Assembly: GCA_028292565.1 (NCBI GenBank) | Contig: JAQGMD010000390.1 | Location: forward strand, 1 to 24,380 | Direction of reading: 5' to 3' | DNA from: Burkholderia sp. | Lineage (GTDB): Bacteria > Pseudomonadota > Gammaproteobacteria > Burkholderiales > Burkholderiaceae | Length of the DNA stretch: 24,380 bases | Shown: positions 15,351 to 24,380 of the stretch, in pieces | Position numbering within the stretch: position 1 is the stretch's first letter | Layout of the letters: each line of letters starts with the position of its first letter | Position numbers and translations under genes: made by a program | The notes under the pieces: model-generated | The model's input: the letters and a program-made list of their open reading frames with translations, nothing else | The model's database searches: none | Told to the model about the DNA's origin: nothing

Positions 15351-16277
15351 ATGGAGCTGCGCAAGCTGGAATTATTCGCCCTGGTTGCGGAGCTTGGTTC
15401 GTTGTCGAAAGCGGCGAAAGCAGCCGACATGGCTCAGTCGCTGGTCAGCCGTAATATCGCCCAGTTGGAACAGGAATGGGGCGACCGGCTATTTCAGCGC
15501 ACCGGCCGCGGTGTAGTGCTTTCCGATTTCGGCCGGCACGTTCAGCCCGACATACAACTGCTGCTGGATCAGGCGGAGCGGCTACGAAGCGCAGTGAAAG
15601 AGGCCGCGGGCGTACCAACCGGGACGGTGCATATCGGGATACTCCCGTCCATGTCTCGCATTCTTGTCGCGCGGCTCTTTGCAGACATGCAGATAACGGC
15701 ACCCGCGGTTCGGCTGCATTTCATCGAGGGATTCAGCGGCTATCTGGACGAGCAATTGCTGTCAGGGCGCCTCGATCTTGCCATTATCAATCGATATGGA
15801 CCGTCGCCCGAGCGAGGCGAAGATGTATTGGGGTATGTTCACACCTACCTTATCGGCACCAGCGCCAATACCTTCGCTGACGGAAAAACCATCGCGTTCA
15901 AACAACTGGCTCATCTCCCGCTGGTCTTGCCCGGAGCGCCCAACGGACTGCGGTCAATCCTCGACCAATACAGTCGCCAGCAAGGGATCCGTTTAAATGT
16001 GGCACTCGAAGTCGATACGCTGTCAGCGATGAAAGATGTGGCGTTGAGCGGCGCCGCACTCACCATCCTTCCGCTGCTCGCAGTGAGCCAGGAGGTCGCC
16101 GAAGGACGGCTGACCGCCTTGAAAATCGCCAGTCCGGCGATTCGCCGGACAATTACGCTGAGCATCACCAAGCAAAGGCCGCTATCGCGAGCGGCTCGTC
16201 TGACGGTGACGCGCATCCGCACGCTGGCCACTGAGCTACTCCATAGCGTCGAAGGCTCGGCAACGCCATCCACCTGA
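15351..16277 (+). CDS. LysR-type transcriptional regulator
   Basis: This 308-residue protein is of standard LTTR length. The N-terminal winged helix-turn-helix covers about residues 1-60 (ELFALVAELGSLSKAAKAAD, SLVSRNIAQLEQEWGDRLFQ, with GRGVVLSDFG). The effector domain follows from about residue 90 (GTVHIGILPSMSRILVARL) with a second lobe and hinge around VLPGAPNGLR and the ALTILPLLAVSQEVAEGRL stretch. LTTRs act as tetramers that activate a divergent operon when bound to a pathway ligand and often repress their own gene. The divergent position here makes the five-gene catabolic operon the likely target. GGAT lies about 8 bases before the ATG. The ligand is unknown. Confidence 0.93.
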   Translation: MELRKLELFALVAELGSLSKAAKAADMAQSLVSRNIAQLEQEWGDRLFQRTGRGVVLSDFGRHVQPDIQLLLDQAERLRSAVKEAAGVPTGTVHIGILPSMSRILVARLFADMQITAPAVRLHFIEGFSGYLDEQLLSGRLDLAIINRYGPSPERGEDVLGYVHTYLIGTSANTFADGKTIAFKQLAHLPLVLPGAPNGLRSILDQYSRQQGIRLNVALEVDTLSAMKDVALSGAALTILPLLAVSQEVAEGRLTALKIASPAIRRTITLSITKQRPLSRAARLTVTRIRTLATELLHSVEGSATPST

Positions 16278-16302
16278 AATAAGAACTGAACTTAAAGTAC
16301 TA

Positions 16303-16325
16303 GTTCGGGGCAAACCGCTCCGAAC
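16303..16325 (+). terminator. Candidate hairpin downstream of the LysR gene
   Basis: GTTCGGGG (16303-16310) and CTCCGAAC (16318-16325) can form an 8-bp stem in the rightward transcript (one G-U pair) with a 7-base loop, 26 bases past the LysR stop. There is no U-tract, so termination activity is uncertain. The rest of the 279-base gap to the next gene shows no clear promoter. Confidence 0.35.
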
Positions 16326-16556
16326 AATGTGCTCGCATTTCATCGACGTCTTTCCCGATGTCAGTAATCGGATTGTGATGAACAACGGGTGCGGAGCCCT
16401 GATTGTCAAAAGTAACGCGCACATCAGGCGTTTTATTTCGAAACGCACGCGGCGCAGGCGGTGTCTCAAACAAAGTGAGCGTGCGGGCATCGACTTGTGA
16501 ATGTGGAATTCCTGTAGTTTCCTTGCGGGCGCGCTCCTGTTTTTGTTTGGCAGCCG

Positions 16557-17894
16557 ATGAACAAGACGCCATCCAGATGGAGCGGGCAAGGTACGGCAAA
16601 GCTACGAGTACCGGCGGGGCGGTGGCGCGGATTGTTTCGCCACGGATGGTTTTGGCTGCTGTTGCTTGGTCTGGCATGTGCCGGCGGTTACCTCACTTTC
16701 GCCACGACAGGCAAAGTACATCCCGACGCCGCCCGCCAATCCGGCCGCGACGGACACCGTAGCGCCGATGCGGCGCGCGTCATGCCGGTAACAGTGGCGA
16801 GGACCAGGATCGGCGACATCAAAGTGTACCTGGATGGTCTCGGAACGGCGGTTGCCTTGAATACCGTTACGGTGAAGTCGCGCGTGGACGGGCAGCTGAT
16901 GCGTGTGTTGTTTCGCGAGGGGCAGATCGTCAAGCGCGGCGAGTTGTTGGCTGAAATCGATCCGCGTCCTTACCGGGTGCAACTGATGCAAGCCGAAGGT
17001 CAGTTGGCGCGCGACATGGCGCTGCTCACCAATGCGCGGCTCGATTTAGACCGGTACCGCCTTTTATTTCAGCAGGATTCGATTGCAAGACAGCAGCTCG
17101 ACACGCAGGCCGCCCTGGTGCGCCAGTACGAGGGCGCAGTCACGGCAGACCGTGGCCAGATCGAAAGTGCCAGACTGCAGTTGGTTTATGCCCGCATTAC
17201 CGCCCCGATCGCCGGGAGGATCGGGCTGCGCCAGGTGGACGAGGGCAACATCGTGCATGCGAGTGATGCCGGCGGCCTGGTCGTGATCACGCAGTTGCAG
17301 CCGGTCAGCGTGGTCTTCACCATGCCGGAAGACAGCATTCCGAAGGTGATGCAACAGCTGCAGGCCGGTAACAAGCTCGAAGTCGACGCATATGACCGCG
17401 CTCAACGCAACAAACTCGGAAGCGGCCACTTGGTCACGCTCGACAACCAGATTGATCCCGCCACCGGCACGGTGAAACTCAAAGCACAGTTTGCGAATGA
17501 GCGATTCAGCCTCTTCCCCAATCAATTCGTCAATACGCGTTTGCTGGTCGAAGTGCGAAGAGACGTCGTCATCGTCCCGTCGGCAGCCCTGCAACGCGGC
17601 AACCAAGGCACCTTTGTCTATGTGGTGAAAGAAGACCAAAGTGTCATGCTGCGTCCGGTAAGTACCGGCGCAACCCAGGGCGACGAGACGGAAATCGTCA
17701 GTGGACTGGCTGCGGGAGAACTGGTCGTGGTCGATGGCGCGGACAAATTGCGCGAAGGCGCAAAAGTCAAAATATCAATACCGGGCGGCACCGCGGGTAC
17801 CGGTCCTGCGGCAGGCAGCACCGGTGCGCGAACTCAGCACCAGCACCAGGAGGCGCCCCGGCAAGGTAATGCAACACCGCGGAGCGGGGTATGA
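16557..17894 (+). CDS. mdtA: RND efflux periplasmic adaptor MdtA
   Basis: The 445-residue protein is an HlyD/MdtA-type membrane fusion protein linking the inner-membrane pump to the outer-membrane channel. It has a basic N-terminus, one membrane anchor (about 31-50, WFWLLLLGLACAGGYLTF), a lipoyl-like half-motif (about 104-136, VKSRVDGQLMRVLFREGQ), and an alpha-helical hairpin (about 140-215, rich in Leu, Gln, Ala and Arg). The second lipoyl half is ITAPIAGRIGLRQVDEGN, followed by beta-barrel and membrane-proximal domains with TVKLKAQFANE and FVYVVKEDQSV. The tail is a low-complexity Gly/Ala/His/Gln stretch, common in this subfamily. The ATG at 16557 has only a weak ribosome-binding site. It is followed 56 bases later by mdtB. 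No BaeSR-type regulator is adjacent. Confidence 0.92.
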   Translation: MNKTPSRWSGQGTAKLRVPAGRWRGLFRHGWFWLLLLGLACAGGYLTFATTGKVHPDAARQSGRDGHRSADAARVMPVTVARTRIGDIKVYLDGLGTAVALNTVTVKSRVDGQLMRVLFREGQIVKRGELLAEIDPRPYRVQLMQAEGQLARDMALLTNARLDLDRYRLLFQQDSIARQQLDTQAALVRQYEGAVTADRGQIESARLQLVYARITAPIAGRIGLRQVDEGNIVHASDAGGLVVITQLQPVSVVFTMPEDSIPKVMQQLQAGNKLEVDAYDRAQRNKLGSGHLVTLDNQIDPATGTVKLKAQFANERFSLFPNQFVNTRLLVEVRRDVVIVPSAALQRGNQGTFVYVVKEDQSVMLRPVSTGATQGDETEIVSGLAAGELVVVDGADKLREGAKVKISIPGGTAGTGPAAGSTGARTQHQHQEAPRQGNATPRSGV

Positions 17895-17950
17895 CATATC
17901 CGGTCGGGCGCGCGGCGGGCACAGGCGGGGCCGCGCCCAACGAGTGACCT

Positions 17951-20900
17951 ATGAGCCCGTCCCGCCCGTTTATTCTGCGACCAGTCGCGACCTCGCTGTT
18001 GATGGTGGCGCTGTTGCTGGTCGGGCTGCTCGCTTATCGGCTGCTGCCGTTGTCCGCGCTGCCCGAAGTCGATTACCCAACCATACAGGTCGTGACGCTT
18101 TACCCGGGCGCCAGCCCCGATGTCATGACATCGTCAGTGACCGCGCCGCTGGAACGCCAGTTCGGACAGATGCCCGGATTGAATCAGATGTCGTCGATCA
18201 GCTCCGGGGGCGCTTCGGTCATTACGCTCCAGTTCAGCCTGGAGCTGAGCCTCGATATCGCGGAGCAGGAGGTGCAGGCTGCGATCAATGCCGGCAGCAA
18301 TCTTCTGCCCAGCGACTTGCCCGCGCCGCCCGTCTACAGCAAGGTGAATCCCGCCGACACACCGGTGCTCACGCTCGCGTTGACATCGACGACTCTGCCG
18401 CTGCCGCGATTGCAAGCATTCGCCGATACGCGGCTGGCGCAACGAATTTCCCAGGTGTCGGGTGTCGGCCTCGTCAGCATCAGCGGCGGTCAGCGGCCGG
18501 CGGTGCGCATTCAAGCCAATCCAACCGCTTTGGCCGCTTACAACCTGAATATCGAAGACCTGCGCACCGCGATCAGCGCCGCCAACGTCAACCAGGCGAA
18601 AGGGAGTTTCGACGGACCGACCCGCGCGTATACCATCGACGCCAACGATCAGCTGCGTTCGGCCGACGAGTACAAGGCAATCATCGTTGCTTATCGCAAC
18701 GGCGCGCCGGTCCGGCTGGTCGATGTTGCGGAAGCCACCGATGCTGCCGAGAATGTGCGACTAGCGGCATGGGTCAATGAGCAGCCGGCGATCATTCTCA
18801 ATATCCAGCGCCAGCCGGGGGCGAATGTGATTGAAGTGGTTGACCGCGTCAAACAGTTGCTGCCACAGCTGCAGGCGGCGCTGCCGGTGTCGGTCGATAT
18901 ATCGCTCGTGAGCGATCGCACGACCACCATCCGCGCTTCAGTCCAGGATGTGCAAACCGAAATGGTTTTCGCAGTTGCACTGGTGGTGCTGGTGATCTTC
19001 CTGTTTCTGCGCAGTGCGCGGGCTACGGCGATTCCGAGCGTGGCCGTGCCATTGTCGATTGTGGGTACATTCGCCGTCATGCATCTCGCCGGTTTCAGTC
19101 TCAATAATCTGAGCCTGATGGCGCTGACCATTTCCACCGGTTTCGTCGTCGACGATGCGATCGTGATGATCGAAAACATTGCGCGATACATCGAGCAGGG
19201 CGATCCGCCGCTGACGGCGGCACTAAAAGGCTCGCAGCAGATCGGCTTTACCATCATGTCGCTGACTGTGTCGCTGATCGCCGTCCTGATTCCGCTGCTG
19301 TTCATGGGCGACGTGGTGGGGCGCCTGTTCCGCGAATTCGCCATCACGCTGTCGGTGACGATCATCCTGTCGGCGCTTGTTTCACTGACGTTGACGCCGA
19401 TGATGTGCGCCAAGCTGTTGCGTCACGTACCGCAAAACAGGCAGGGCCGCTTCTATCAGGCGTCCGCCCGGTTTTTCGAACGTCTGATCGCGCGCTACGG
19501 CGAATGGCTCAATTGGATACTCGACCGCCAGGCAGCGACGCTGCTGGTGGCGGTCGGTACCCTGGTACTGACGGTTTTGTTGTACATCACCATCCCAAAA
19601 GGCTTTTTCCCGGCGCAGGACACCGGACTGATCCTCGGCATTTCCGAAGCGCCGGAATCGGTGTCGTTTGCGGCCATGTCGCAACGGCAGCAAGCCCTCA
19701 CGAAGGCAATCCTGCAAGATCCTGCGGTGCAAAACCTGACGTCATTCATTGGCATTGACGGCATCAACACCACGATGAACAGCGGCCGCATCCAGATCGT
19801 TCTGAAACCACGCGATCAACGTAAAGCGACGGCCACGGAGATTATTGGCCGGCTGCAGGAGAGAGTGGCGCAAGTGGAAGGAATTTCGCTGTTCATGCAA
19901 CCGGTGCAAGACCTCACGATTGAAACGCGTGTCAGCCGCACCCAGTACCAGTTCACGCTTGAAGATCCCGACCCGGCGCAACTCAGCGTCTGGACTCCGC
20001 GATTGGTTGAGCGACTGCGGCAATTGCCGCAATTGCGCGATGTGACGAGCGACTTGCAAGACCGGGGGCTGCAGGCGGCGTTATTCATCGACCGCAGCAC
20101 GGCATCGCGCTTGGGCATTACTCCGGACGTCGTCGATAATACGCTTTATAGCGCGTTCGGCCAGCGTATCGTTTCGACCATTTTTACCCAGGTCAATCAG
20201 AACAGGGTGGTGCTCGAGGTGCAACCGCATTTCCAGAGGGGGCCACATGCGCTCAATGGAATTTACGTCACCGGCTCCGGAACAACCACAACGGACGCCG
20301 CGGGCAACGTTTCCGCGAGCGGGCCCCGGCAGGTGCCGCTGAACACCATTGCTACGCTAACGGAACAGGTGACGCCACTGGCGGTCACGCATATCGGTCA
20401 ATTCCCGGCCGCGACCATCTCATTCAACCTGGCACCCGGGGCGGCGCTGGGTGATGCGGTCAATGCAATCAATGCCACGACGCGCGAACTTGGCTTGCCT
20501 CGGAGTATGGAGACCGGCTTCCAGGGAGCGGCGCTGGCGTTTGAGGCATCGCTCGCCAACCAGCTGTTGCTGATCCTGGCTGCCATCGTTACGGTCTACA
20601 TCGTGCTGGGCGTGCTGTATGAAAGCTATATCCATCCAGTCACCATCCTGTCCACGCTGCCGTCGGCGGGCATGGGAGCATTGCTCGCGCTCATGCTGTT
20701 TGATGCCGAGCTGGACGTCATCGCCATCATCGGCATCGTGCTGTTGATCGGCATTGTGAAAAAGAACGCGATCATGATGATCGATTTCGCGCTCGACGCG
20801 GAGCGCAACGAAGGCCTGAATCCGCGCGACGCGATTTACCAGGCTTGTCTGCTGCGCTTTCGACCGATCATGATGACCACCATGGCGGCATTGCTCGGCG

Positions 20901-21115
20901 CGCTGCCGCTGATGCTGGGGACTGGCGTCGGTTCCGAATTGCGCCATCCGTTAGGCATCACGATTGTCGGCGGCCTGATCGTGAGCCAGGCGTTGACGCT
21001 GTTTACCACGCCGGTGATCTACCTCGCATTCGACCGGCTGGCGAGGCGCTTTTCCGGGCCGGTTGAGGATGACGCCGGAGACGCCGAAGCTGCCACCCGG
21101 CCTGAACCGCCATGA
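17951..21115 (+). CDS. mdtB: RND multidrug efflux pump subunit MdtB
   Basis: This 1054-residue inner-membrane transporter has the usual 12-helix RND architecture with two large periplasmic loops. It starts [20 protein letters not shown] and has [21 protein letters not shown] early in loop one. The proton-relay pair Asp401-Asp402 lies in [14 protein letters not shown], and the conserved lysines are in [13 protein letters not shown]. MdtB normally acts with MdtC as a heterotrimer that exports drugs, bile salts or metals by proton antiport. Relative to the neighbouring MdtC, loop two carries about 14 extra residues (roughly 774-793, Gly/Ser/Thr-rich). The stop overlaps the mdtC start (ATGA at 21112-21115), showing translational coupling. 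The ribosome-binding site at its own start is weak. Confidence 0.94.
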   Translation: MSPSRPFILRPVATSLLMVALLLVGLLAYRLLPLSALPEVDYPTIQVVTLYPGASPDVMTSSVTAPLERQFGQMPGLNQMSSISSGGASVITLQFSLELSLDIAEQEVQAAINAGSNLLPSDLPAPPVYSKVNPADTPVLTLALTSTTLPLPRLQAFADTRLAQRISQVSGVGLVSISGGQRPAVRIQANPTALAAYNLNIEDLRTAISAANVNQAKGSFDGPTRAYTIDANDQLRSADEYKAIIVAYRNGAPVRLVDVAEATDAAENVRLAAWVNEQPAIILNIQRQPGANVIEVVDRVKQLLPQLQAALPVSVDISLVSDRTTTIRASVQDVQTEMVFAVALVVLVIFLFLRSARATAIPSVAVPLSIVGTFAVMHLAGFSLNNLSLMALTISTGFVVDDAIVMIENIARYIEQGDPPLTAALKGSQQIGFTIMSLTVSLIAVLIPLLFMGDVVGRLFREFAITLSVTIILSALVSLTLTPMMCAKLLRHVPQNRQGRFYQASARFFERLIARYGEWLNWILDRQAATLLVAVGTLVLTVLLYITIPKGFFPAQDTGLILGISEAPESVSFAAMSQRQQALTKAILQDPAVQNLTSFIGIDGINTTMNSGRIQIVLKPRDQRKATATEIIGRLQERVAQVEGISLFMQPVQDLTIETRVSRTQYQFTLEDPDPAQLSVWTPRLVERLRQLPQLRDVTSDLQDRGLQAALFIDRSTASRLGITPDVVDNTLYSAFGQRIVSTIFTQVNQNRVVLEVQPHFQRGPHALNGIYVTGSGTTTTDAAGNVSASGPRQVPLNTIATLTEQVTPLAVTHIGQFPAATISFNLAPGAALGDAVNAINATTRELGLPRSMETGFQGAALAFEASLANQLLLILAAIVTVYIVLGVLYESYIHPVTILSTLPSAGMGALLALMLFDAELDVIAIIGIVLLIGIVKKNAIMMIDFALDAERNEGLNPRDAIYQACLLRFRPIMMTTMAALLGALPLMLGTGVGSELRHPLGITIVGGLIVSQALTLFTTPVIYLAFDRLARRFSGPVEDDAGDAEAATRPEPP

Positions 21116-24100
21116 ATCTGTCGGCTCCCTTTATCCGTCTGTCGGTTGCCACTACCTTGCTGACGCTGGGCGTGGCGATGGCCGGCATCCTGGCGTTTAA
21201 TTTGTTGCCGGTGTCGCCGCTGCCGCAGGTGGATTTTCCGACCATTTCGGTATCGGCCACGTTGCCGGGCGCCAGCCCCGAGACGATGGCCACGTCGGTT
21301 GCCACGCCACTGGAGCGCTCATTGGGCCGCATTGCCGGTATCACCGAAATGACATCGTCGAGTTCGCTCGGCTCGACCCGCATCACGCTTCAGTTTGACC
21401 TGCGCCGCGACATCGATGGCGCAGCACGCGATGTACAAGCTGCCATCAATGCGGCGCGCATCGACCTGCCGCCCACCTTGCGCAGCAATCCGACCTACCG
21501 GAAAGTCAATCCGGCCGAAGCCCCGATCATGATCCTCGCATTGACTTCGGATACGATGACGCAAGGGCAGCTGTACGACGTCGCGTCAACCGTCATGCAA
21601 CAGAAGCTGTCCCAGGTGAAAGGCATAGGCCAGGTGAATGTTGGCGGCAGCTCGTTGCCGGCGGTGCGGGTCGAACTCAATCCGACCGCGCTTGGAAAGT
21701 ATGGTGTCGGCCTGGACGACGTGCGCAATGCGCTGGCGGCCGCCAATGCGAATCGGCCGAAAGGTGTTCTCGAAAGCGGCGGGCGGCAGTGGCAGATTGC
21801 GGCCAATGACCAGGCGACCAGGGCGGCGCAATACCTGCCGCTGATCGTGGCCTATCGCAATGGGGCGCCGGTGCAGTTGACGACGCTCGGTGAGGTCGAC
21901 GATTCGGTGGAAGACTTGCGGAACGCGGGCATGTTCAACGGCAAGCCTTCGGTGCTGGTGATCCTGAACCGGCAACCGAACGCCAACATCATTGATACCG
22001 TCGACCGGGTGCGCGCGCTATTGCCGCAGATGCAGGCGTCGATTCCCGCCGCTATCGACGTGTCGGTCGCGCTGGATCAGACTGCGACGATCCGCGCATC
22101 GCTGCATGATGTGGAGCGCACGCTGGTCATTGCCGTCGCGCTGGTCGTGATGGTGGTGTTTTTATTCCTGCGCAACTGGCGGGCAAGCCTGATTCCGAGC
22201 ATCGCGGTGCCGATTTCTCTGCTCGGCACCTTCGGCATCATGTATCTGCTCGGTTACAGCCTGGACAATTTTTCATTGATGGCGTTGACGATTTCCACCG
22301 GCTTTGTCGTCGATGATGCCATCGTGGTGCTGGAAAATGTGATGCGGCACCGGGAACAAGGCATGGGCCGGCTGCAAGCCGCGTTGACCGGTGCGCGCGA
22401 GGTCGGTTTCACCGTGTTGTCGATGAGTATTTCGCTGGTTGCGGTATTCATCCCGATGCTGATGATGGGCGGGCTGGTCGGCCGCCTCTTTCATGAATTC
22501 GCGGTCACGCTGTCGGTGGCGGTGCTGGTCTCGCTGGTGGTGTCGCTGACCACTACGCCGATGATGTGCGCCAAGCTGCTTAAATACGAACCGGAACGAC
22601 CGCATGGGCGGCTGTATGCGGCAAGCGAGCGCGCCTTCGATGCACTGCTGAATGCTTATGACAGGAGCCTGCGCCTGGTGCTGCGCCATTCGATGTCGAC
22701 CCTGCTGGTACTGCTGGCGGTGATCGCTTTCAATTTCTATCTGTATGCCACCGTGCCAAAAGGGTTTTTCCCGCAACAGGATACGGGACGCATCGTCGGC
22801 TTTATCCAGGCTGACCAGGCCATTTCATTTCAGGCGATGCGTCCGAAACTGGCCGCCTATATCGATATCGTCAAGGCCGATCCGGCAGTGGCGAGTGTCA
22901 CCGGTTTTACCGGAGGCGGCCAGCGCAACACCGGCCAGGTGTTCATTGCCCTCAAGCCGCTGGCGGAGCGGCGCATCAGCGCCACGCAGATCATCAACCG
23001 CCTGCGCGGCAAGCTGGCAGTCGTGCCTGGCGCGACCCTGACCCTGCAGGCGGCGCAGGATATCCGCGTGGGCGGCAGGCTGGCCGGCGCGCAGTATCAA
23101 TACACGCTGCAAGGCGACAACCTGGCAGAGTTGTTCAGCTGGGCGCCGCAGGTCATGCAGGCCATGCGCGGGATACCGCTGCTGACCGACGTCAACTCCG
23201 ACCAGCAGGAAAGGGGATTGGCGGTTACGCTGATCGTGGATCGCGCGACCGCGTCCCGGTTGGGCATTACCCAGAAAATGGTCGACGACGCGTTATACGA
23301 TGCGTTCGGCCAGCGGCAGGTATCGACCATCTACGCGCCGCGCAACCAGTACCATGTGATCATGGAGGTCGCGCCGCAATACTGGCAGCGACCGGAAACG
23401 CTGAACCTCCTCTATATACGCACAGCGGCCGGCGCGATGGTGCCCCTCAGTGCATTTGCGCATTACGAGATGACCACCACCACGCTTTCGGTCAACCACC
23501 AGGGGCAGTTCGCGGCAATCACGCTGTCTTTCAACCTGGCGTCCGGGGCTGCGCTGGGCGATGCGGTCAAGGCGATCAATGACGCCACGGTCCGCATTGG
23601 CATGCCCGCCAGTATCCATGGCAGTTTCCAGGGAGCGGTCCGCGTGTTCCAGACTTCATTCGAAAGCCTGCCTTACCTGATCCTGGCGGCGCTGCTGACG
23701 ATCTACATCGTACTGGGCGTGCTGTACGAGAGTTATGTGCATCCGGTTACGATTCTATCCACCCTGCCTTCGGCAGGCGTCGGCGCTATCCTGGCGCTGA
23801 TGCTGTGCCGGATGGACCTGTCGATCCTGGCGTTCGTCGGCATCATCCTGTTGATCGGCATCGTCAAGAAGAACGCCATCATGATGATCGACTTTGCACT
23901 GACTGCGCAGCGGGTCGAGCGCAAGGTTCCGATGGCGGCGATTCATCAGGCCTGCCTGCTGCGCTTTCGTCCAATTATGATGACGACCATGGCGGCAATG
24001 CTGGGGGCATTGCCATTGGCGCTCGGCGCCGGCACCGGTTCCGAGCTGCGCCGCCCGCTGGGGGTGACCATCGTCGGCGGTCTGATCGTGAGTCAGGCGC

Positions 24101-24225
24101 TGACGCTCTACACCACCCCGGTCGTCTACCTGTATCTCGACCGCTTGCAGAGCTGGGCACGACGCTTGCGCACGAGGTTGTACGGCCGGCCGGTCGCGGA
24201 TGCGGCGCACGACGCCGGCGGATGA
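21112..24225 (+). CDS. mdtC: RND multidrug efflux pump subunit MdtC
   Basis: The 1037-residue product is the second RND subunit. It opens [20 protein letters not shown], then [21 protein letters not shown], and has Asp401-Asp402 in [14 protein letters not shown], at the same residue numbers as in MdtB. Later come [53 protein letters not shown] and [19 protein letters not shown]. The two genes look like an ancient tandem duplication, as in enterobacterial mdtBC. The gene overlaps mdtB by four bases and ends 7 bases before the outer-membrane factor gene. Length and motifs are complete; nothing suggests inactivation. Confidence 0.94.
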   Translation: MNLSAPFIRLSVATTLLTLGVAMAGILAFNLLPVSPLPQVDFPTISVSATLPGASPETMATSVATPLERSLGRIAGITEMTSSSSLGSTRITLQFDLRRDIDGAARDVQAAINAARIDLPPTLRSNPTYRKVNPAEAPIMILALTSDTMTQGQLYDVASTVMQQKLSQVKGIGQVNVGGSSLPAVRVELNPTALGKYGVGLDDVRNALAAANANRPKGVLESGGRQWQIAANDQATRAAQYLPLIVAYRNGAPVQLTTLGEVDDSVEDLRNAGMFNGKPSVLVILNRQPNANIIDTVDRVRALLPQMQASIPAAIDVSVALDQTATIRASLHDVERTLVIAVALVVMVVFLFLRNWRASLIPSIAVPISLLGTFGIMYLLGYSLDNFSLMALTISTGFVVDDAIVVLENVMRHREQGMGRLQAALTGAREVGFTVLSMSISLVAVFIPMLMMGGLVGRLFHEFAVTLSVAVLVSLVVSLTTTPMMCAKLLKYEPERPHGRLYAASERAFDALLNAYDRSLRLVLRHSMSTLLVLLAVIAFNFYLYATVPKGFFPQQDTGRIVGFIQADQAISFQAMRPKLAAYIDIVKADPAVASVTGFTGGGQRNTGQVFIALKPLAERRISATQIINRLRGKLAVVPGATLTLQAAQDIRVGGRLAGAQYQYTLQGDNLAELFSWAPQVMQAMRGIPLLTDVNSDQQERGLAVTLIVDRATASRLGITQKMVDDALYDAFGQRQVSTIYAPRNQYHVIMEVAPQYWQRPETLNLLYIRTAAGAMVPLSAFAHYEMTTTTLSVNHQGQFAAITLSFNLASGAALGDAVKAINDATVRIGMPASIHGSFQGAVRVFQTSFESLPYLILAALLTIYIVLGVLYESYVHPVTILSTLPSAGVGAILALMLCRMDLSILAFVGIILLIGIVKKNAIMMIDFALTAQRVERKVPMAAIHQACLLRFRPIMMTTMAAMLGALPLALGAGTGSELRRPLGVTIVGGLIVSQALTLYTTPVVYLYLDRLQSWARRLRTRLYGRPVADAAHDAGG

Positions 24226-24232
24226 CCACACC

Positions 24233-24380
24233 ATGCAAGTTTACCTCCACCGGAAGACACGGTTCATGGTGGTCCTGTGCGTTGCGCAATTGACCGGTTG
24301 CGCGGTCGGGCCGGACTACGTGCGCCCGCCGGTCGAAGCGCCATCCGCATTCAAGGAAGCTACTGGTTGGAAACTCGCCC
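24233..24380 (+). CDS. NodT-family outer-membrane efflux lipoprotein, N-terminal fragment
   Basis: The frame from the ATG at 24233 is open to the window edge (49 codons). It encodes a basic, hydrophobic lipoprotein signal ending in QLTGC (lipobox, Cys23), followed by AVGPDYVRPPVEAPSAFKE, the signature start of NodT/OprM-type outer-membrane factors. These trimeric channels complete tripartite pumps, here with MdtA, MdtB and MdtC. An in-frame ATG at 24266, with GGAAG nine bases upstream, may be the true start; it would leave a short signal of 11 residues before the Cys, so I prefer 24233, though not strongly. The rest of the gene lies outside. Confidence 0.88.
   Translation, partial: MQVYLHRKTRFMVVLCVAQLTGCAVGPDYVRPPVEAPSAFKEATGWKLA

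Noticed and set aside
16300..16677. 125-codon minus-strand frame between the LysR gene and mdtA
   Set aside because: It overlaps the mdtA start, has no recognisable domain or good ribosome-binding site, and a composition like other chance frames here. A real small gene cannot be fully excluded.
17701..18780. 359-codon plus-strand frame across the mdtA-mdtB junction
   Set aside because: It is in a different frame from two clear pump genes and is very Arg/Gly-rich.

Overview
The window looks like chromosomal DNA of a betaproteobacterium, most likely order Burkholderiales and possibly Oxalobacteraceae. This is inferred from the GC-rich coding style, a Bug/TctC-type periplasmic binding protein beside a LysR regulator, an MdtABC-type RND pump and the minor-pilin gene order. 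No rRNA or other taxonomic marker is present, so the family-level placement is a guess. I see no mobile element, CRISPR array, tRNA or rRNA.

Region 1 (1-8651, all minus strand) is a type IV pilus minor-pilin operon. In transcription order it holds pilE-like pilin, fimT-like pseudopilin, pilV, pilW, pilX and pilY1. Genes up to pilX overlap by a few bases or sit about 15 bases apart; a 52-base gap precedes pilY1. Behind pilY1 come a TonB-C-terminal-like protein and, after a 114-base gap, a small two-helix membrane protein. Further on is the start of a membrane-bound sensor gene that leaves the window at base 1 and appears to start with TTG. The pseudopilins and PilY1 should form the tip or priming complex of the pilus.

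Region 2 (9138-15243, minus strand) is a compact catabolic operon with a divergent LysR-type regulator (15351-16277). In transcription order it encodes a Bug/TctC binding protein, an NDP(ADP)-forming acyl-CoA synthetase, a crotonase, an aldehyde dehydrogenase and a second crotonase. Uptake or sensing, CoA activation, a crotonase step and aldehyde oxidation is the logic of CoA-dependent, non-beta-oxidative side-chain shortening of hydroxycinnamates (ferulate to vanillin to vanillate). Active-site residues read from the two crotonases fit specialised rather than ordinary hydratase chemistry. The substrate cannot be decided from sequence alone.

Region 3 (16557-24380, plus strand) is an efflux operon: mdtA (periplasmic adaptor), mdtB and mdtC (two RND pump subunits that overlap by ATGA), and the start of a NodT-family outer-membrane lipoprotein that runs off the right edge. 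Together they would form a complete tripartite multidrug pump.

The best candidates for a second look are the catabolic operon with its two atypical crotonases, a PilY1 with a degenerate calcium loop and an inserted domain in its von Willebrand A-like region, the TonB-like gene attached to the pilus operon with a perfect hairpin at its 5' end, and a cluster of competing inverted repeats between the catabolic and pilus operons.
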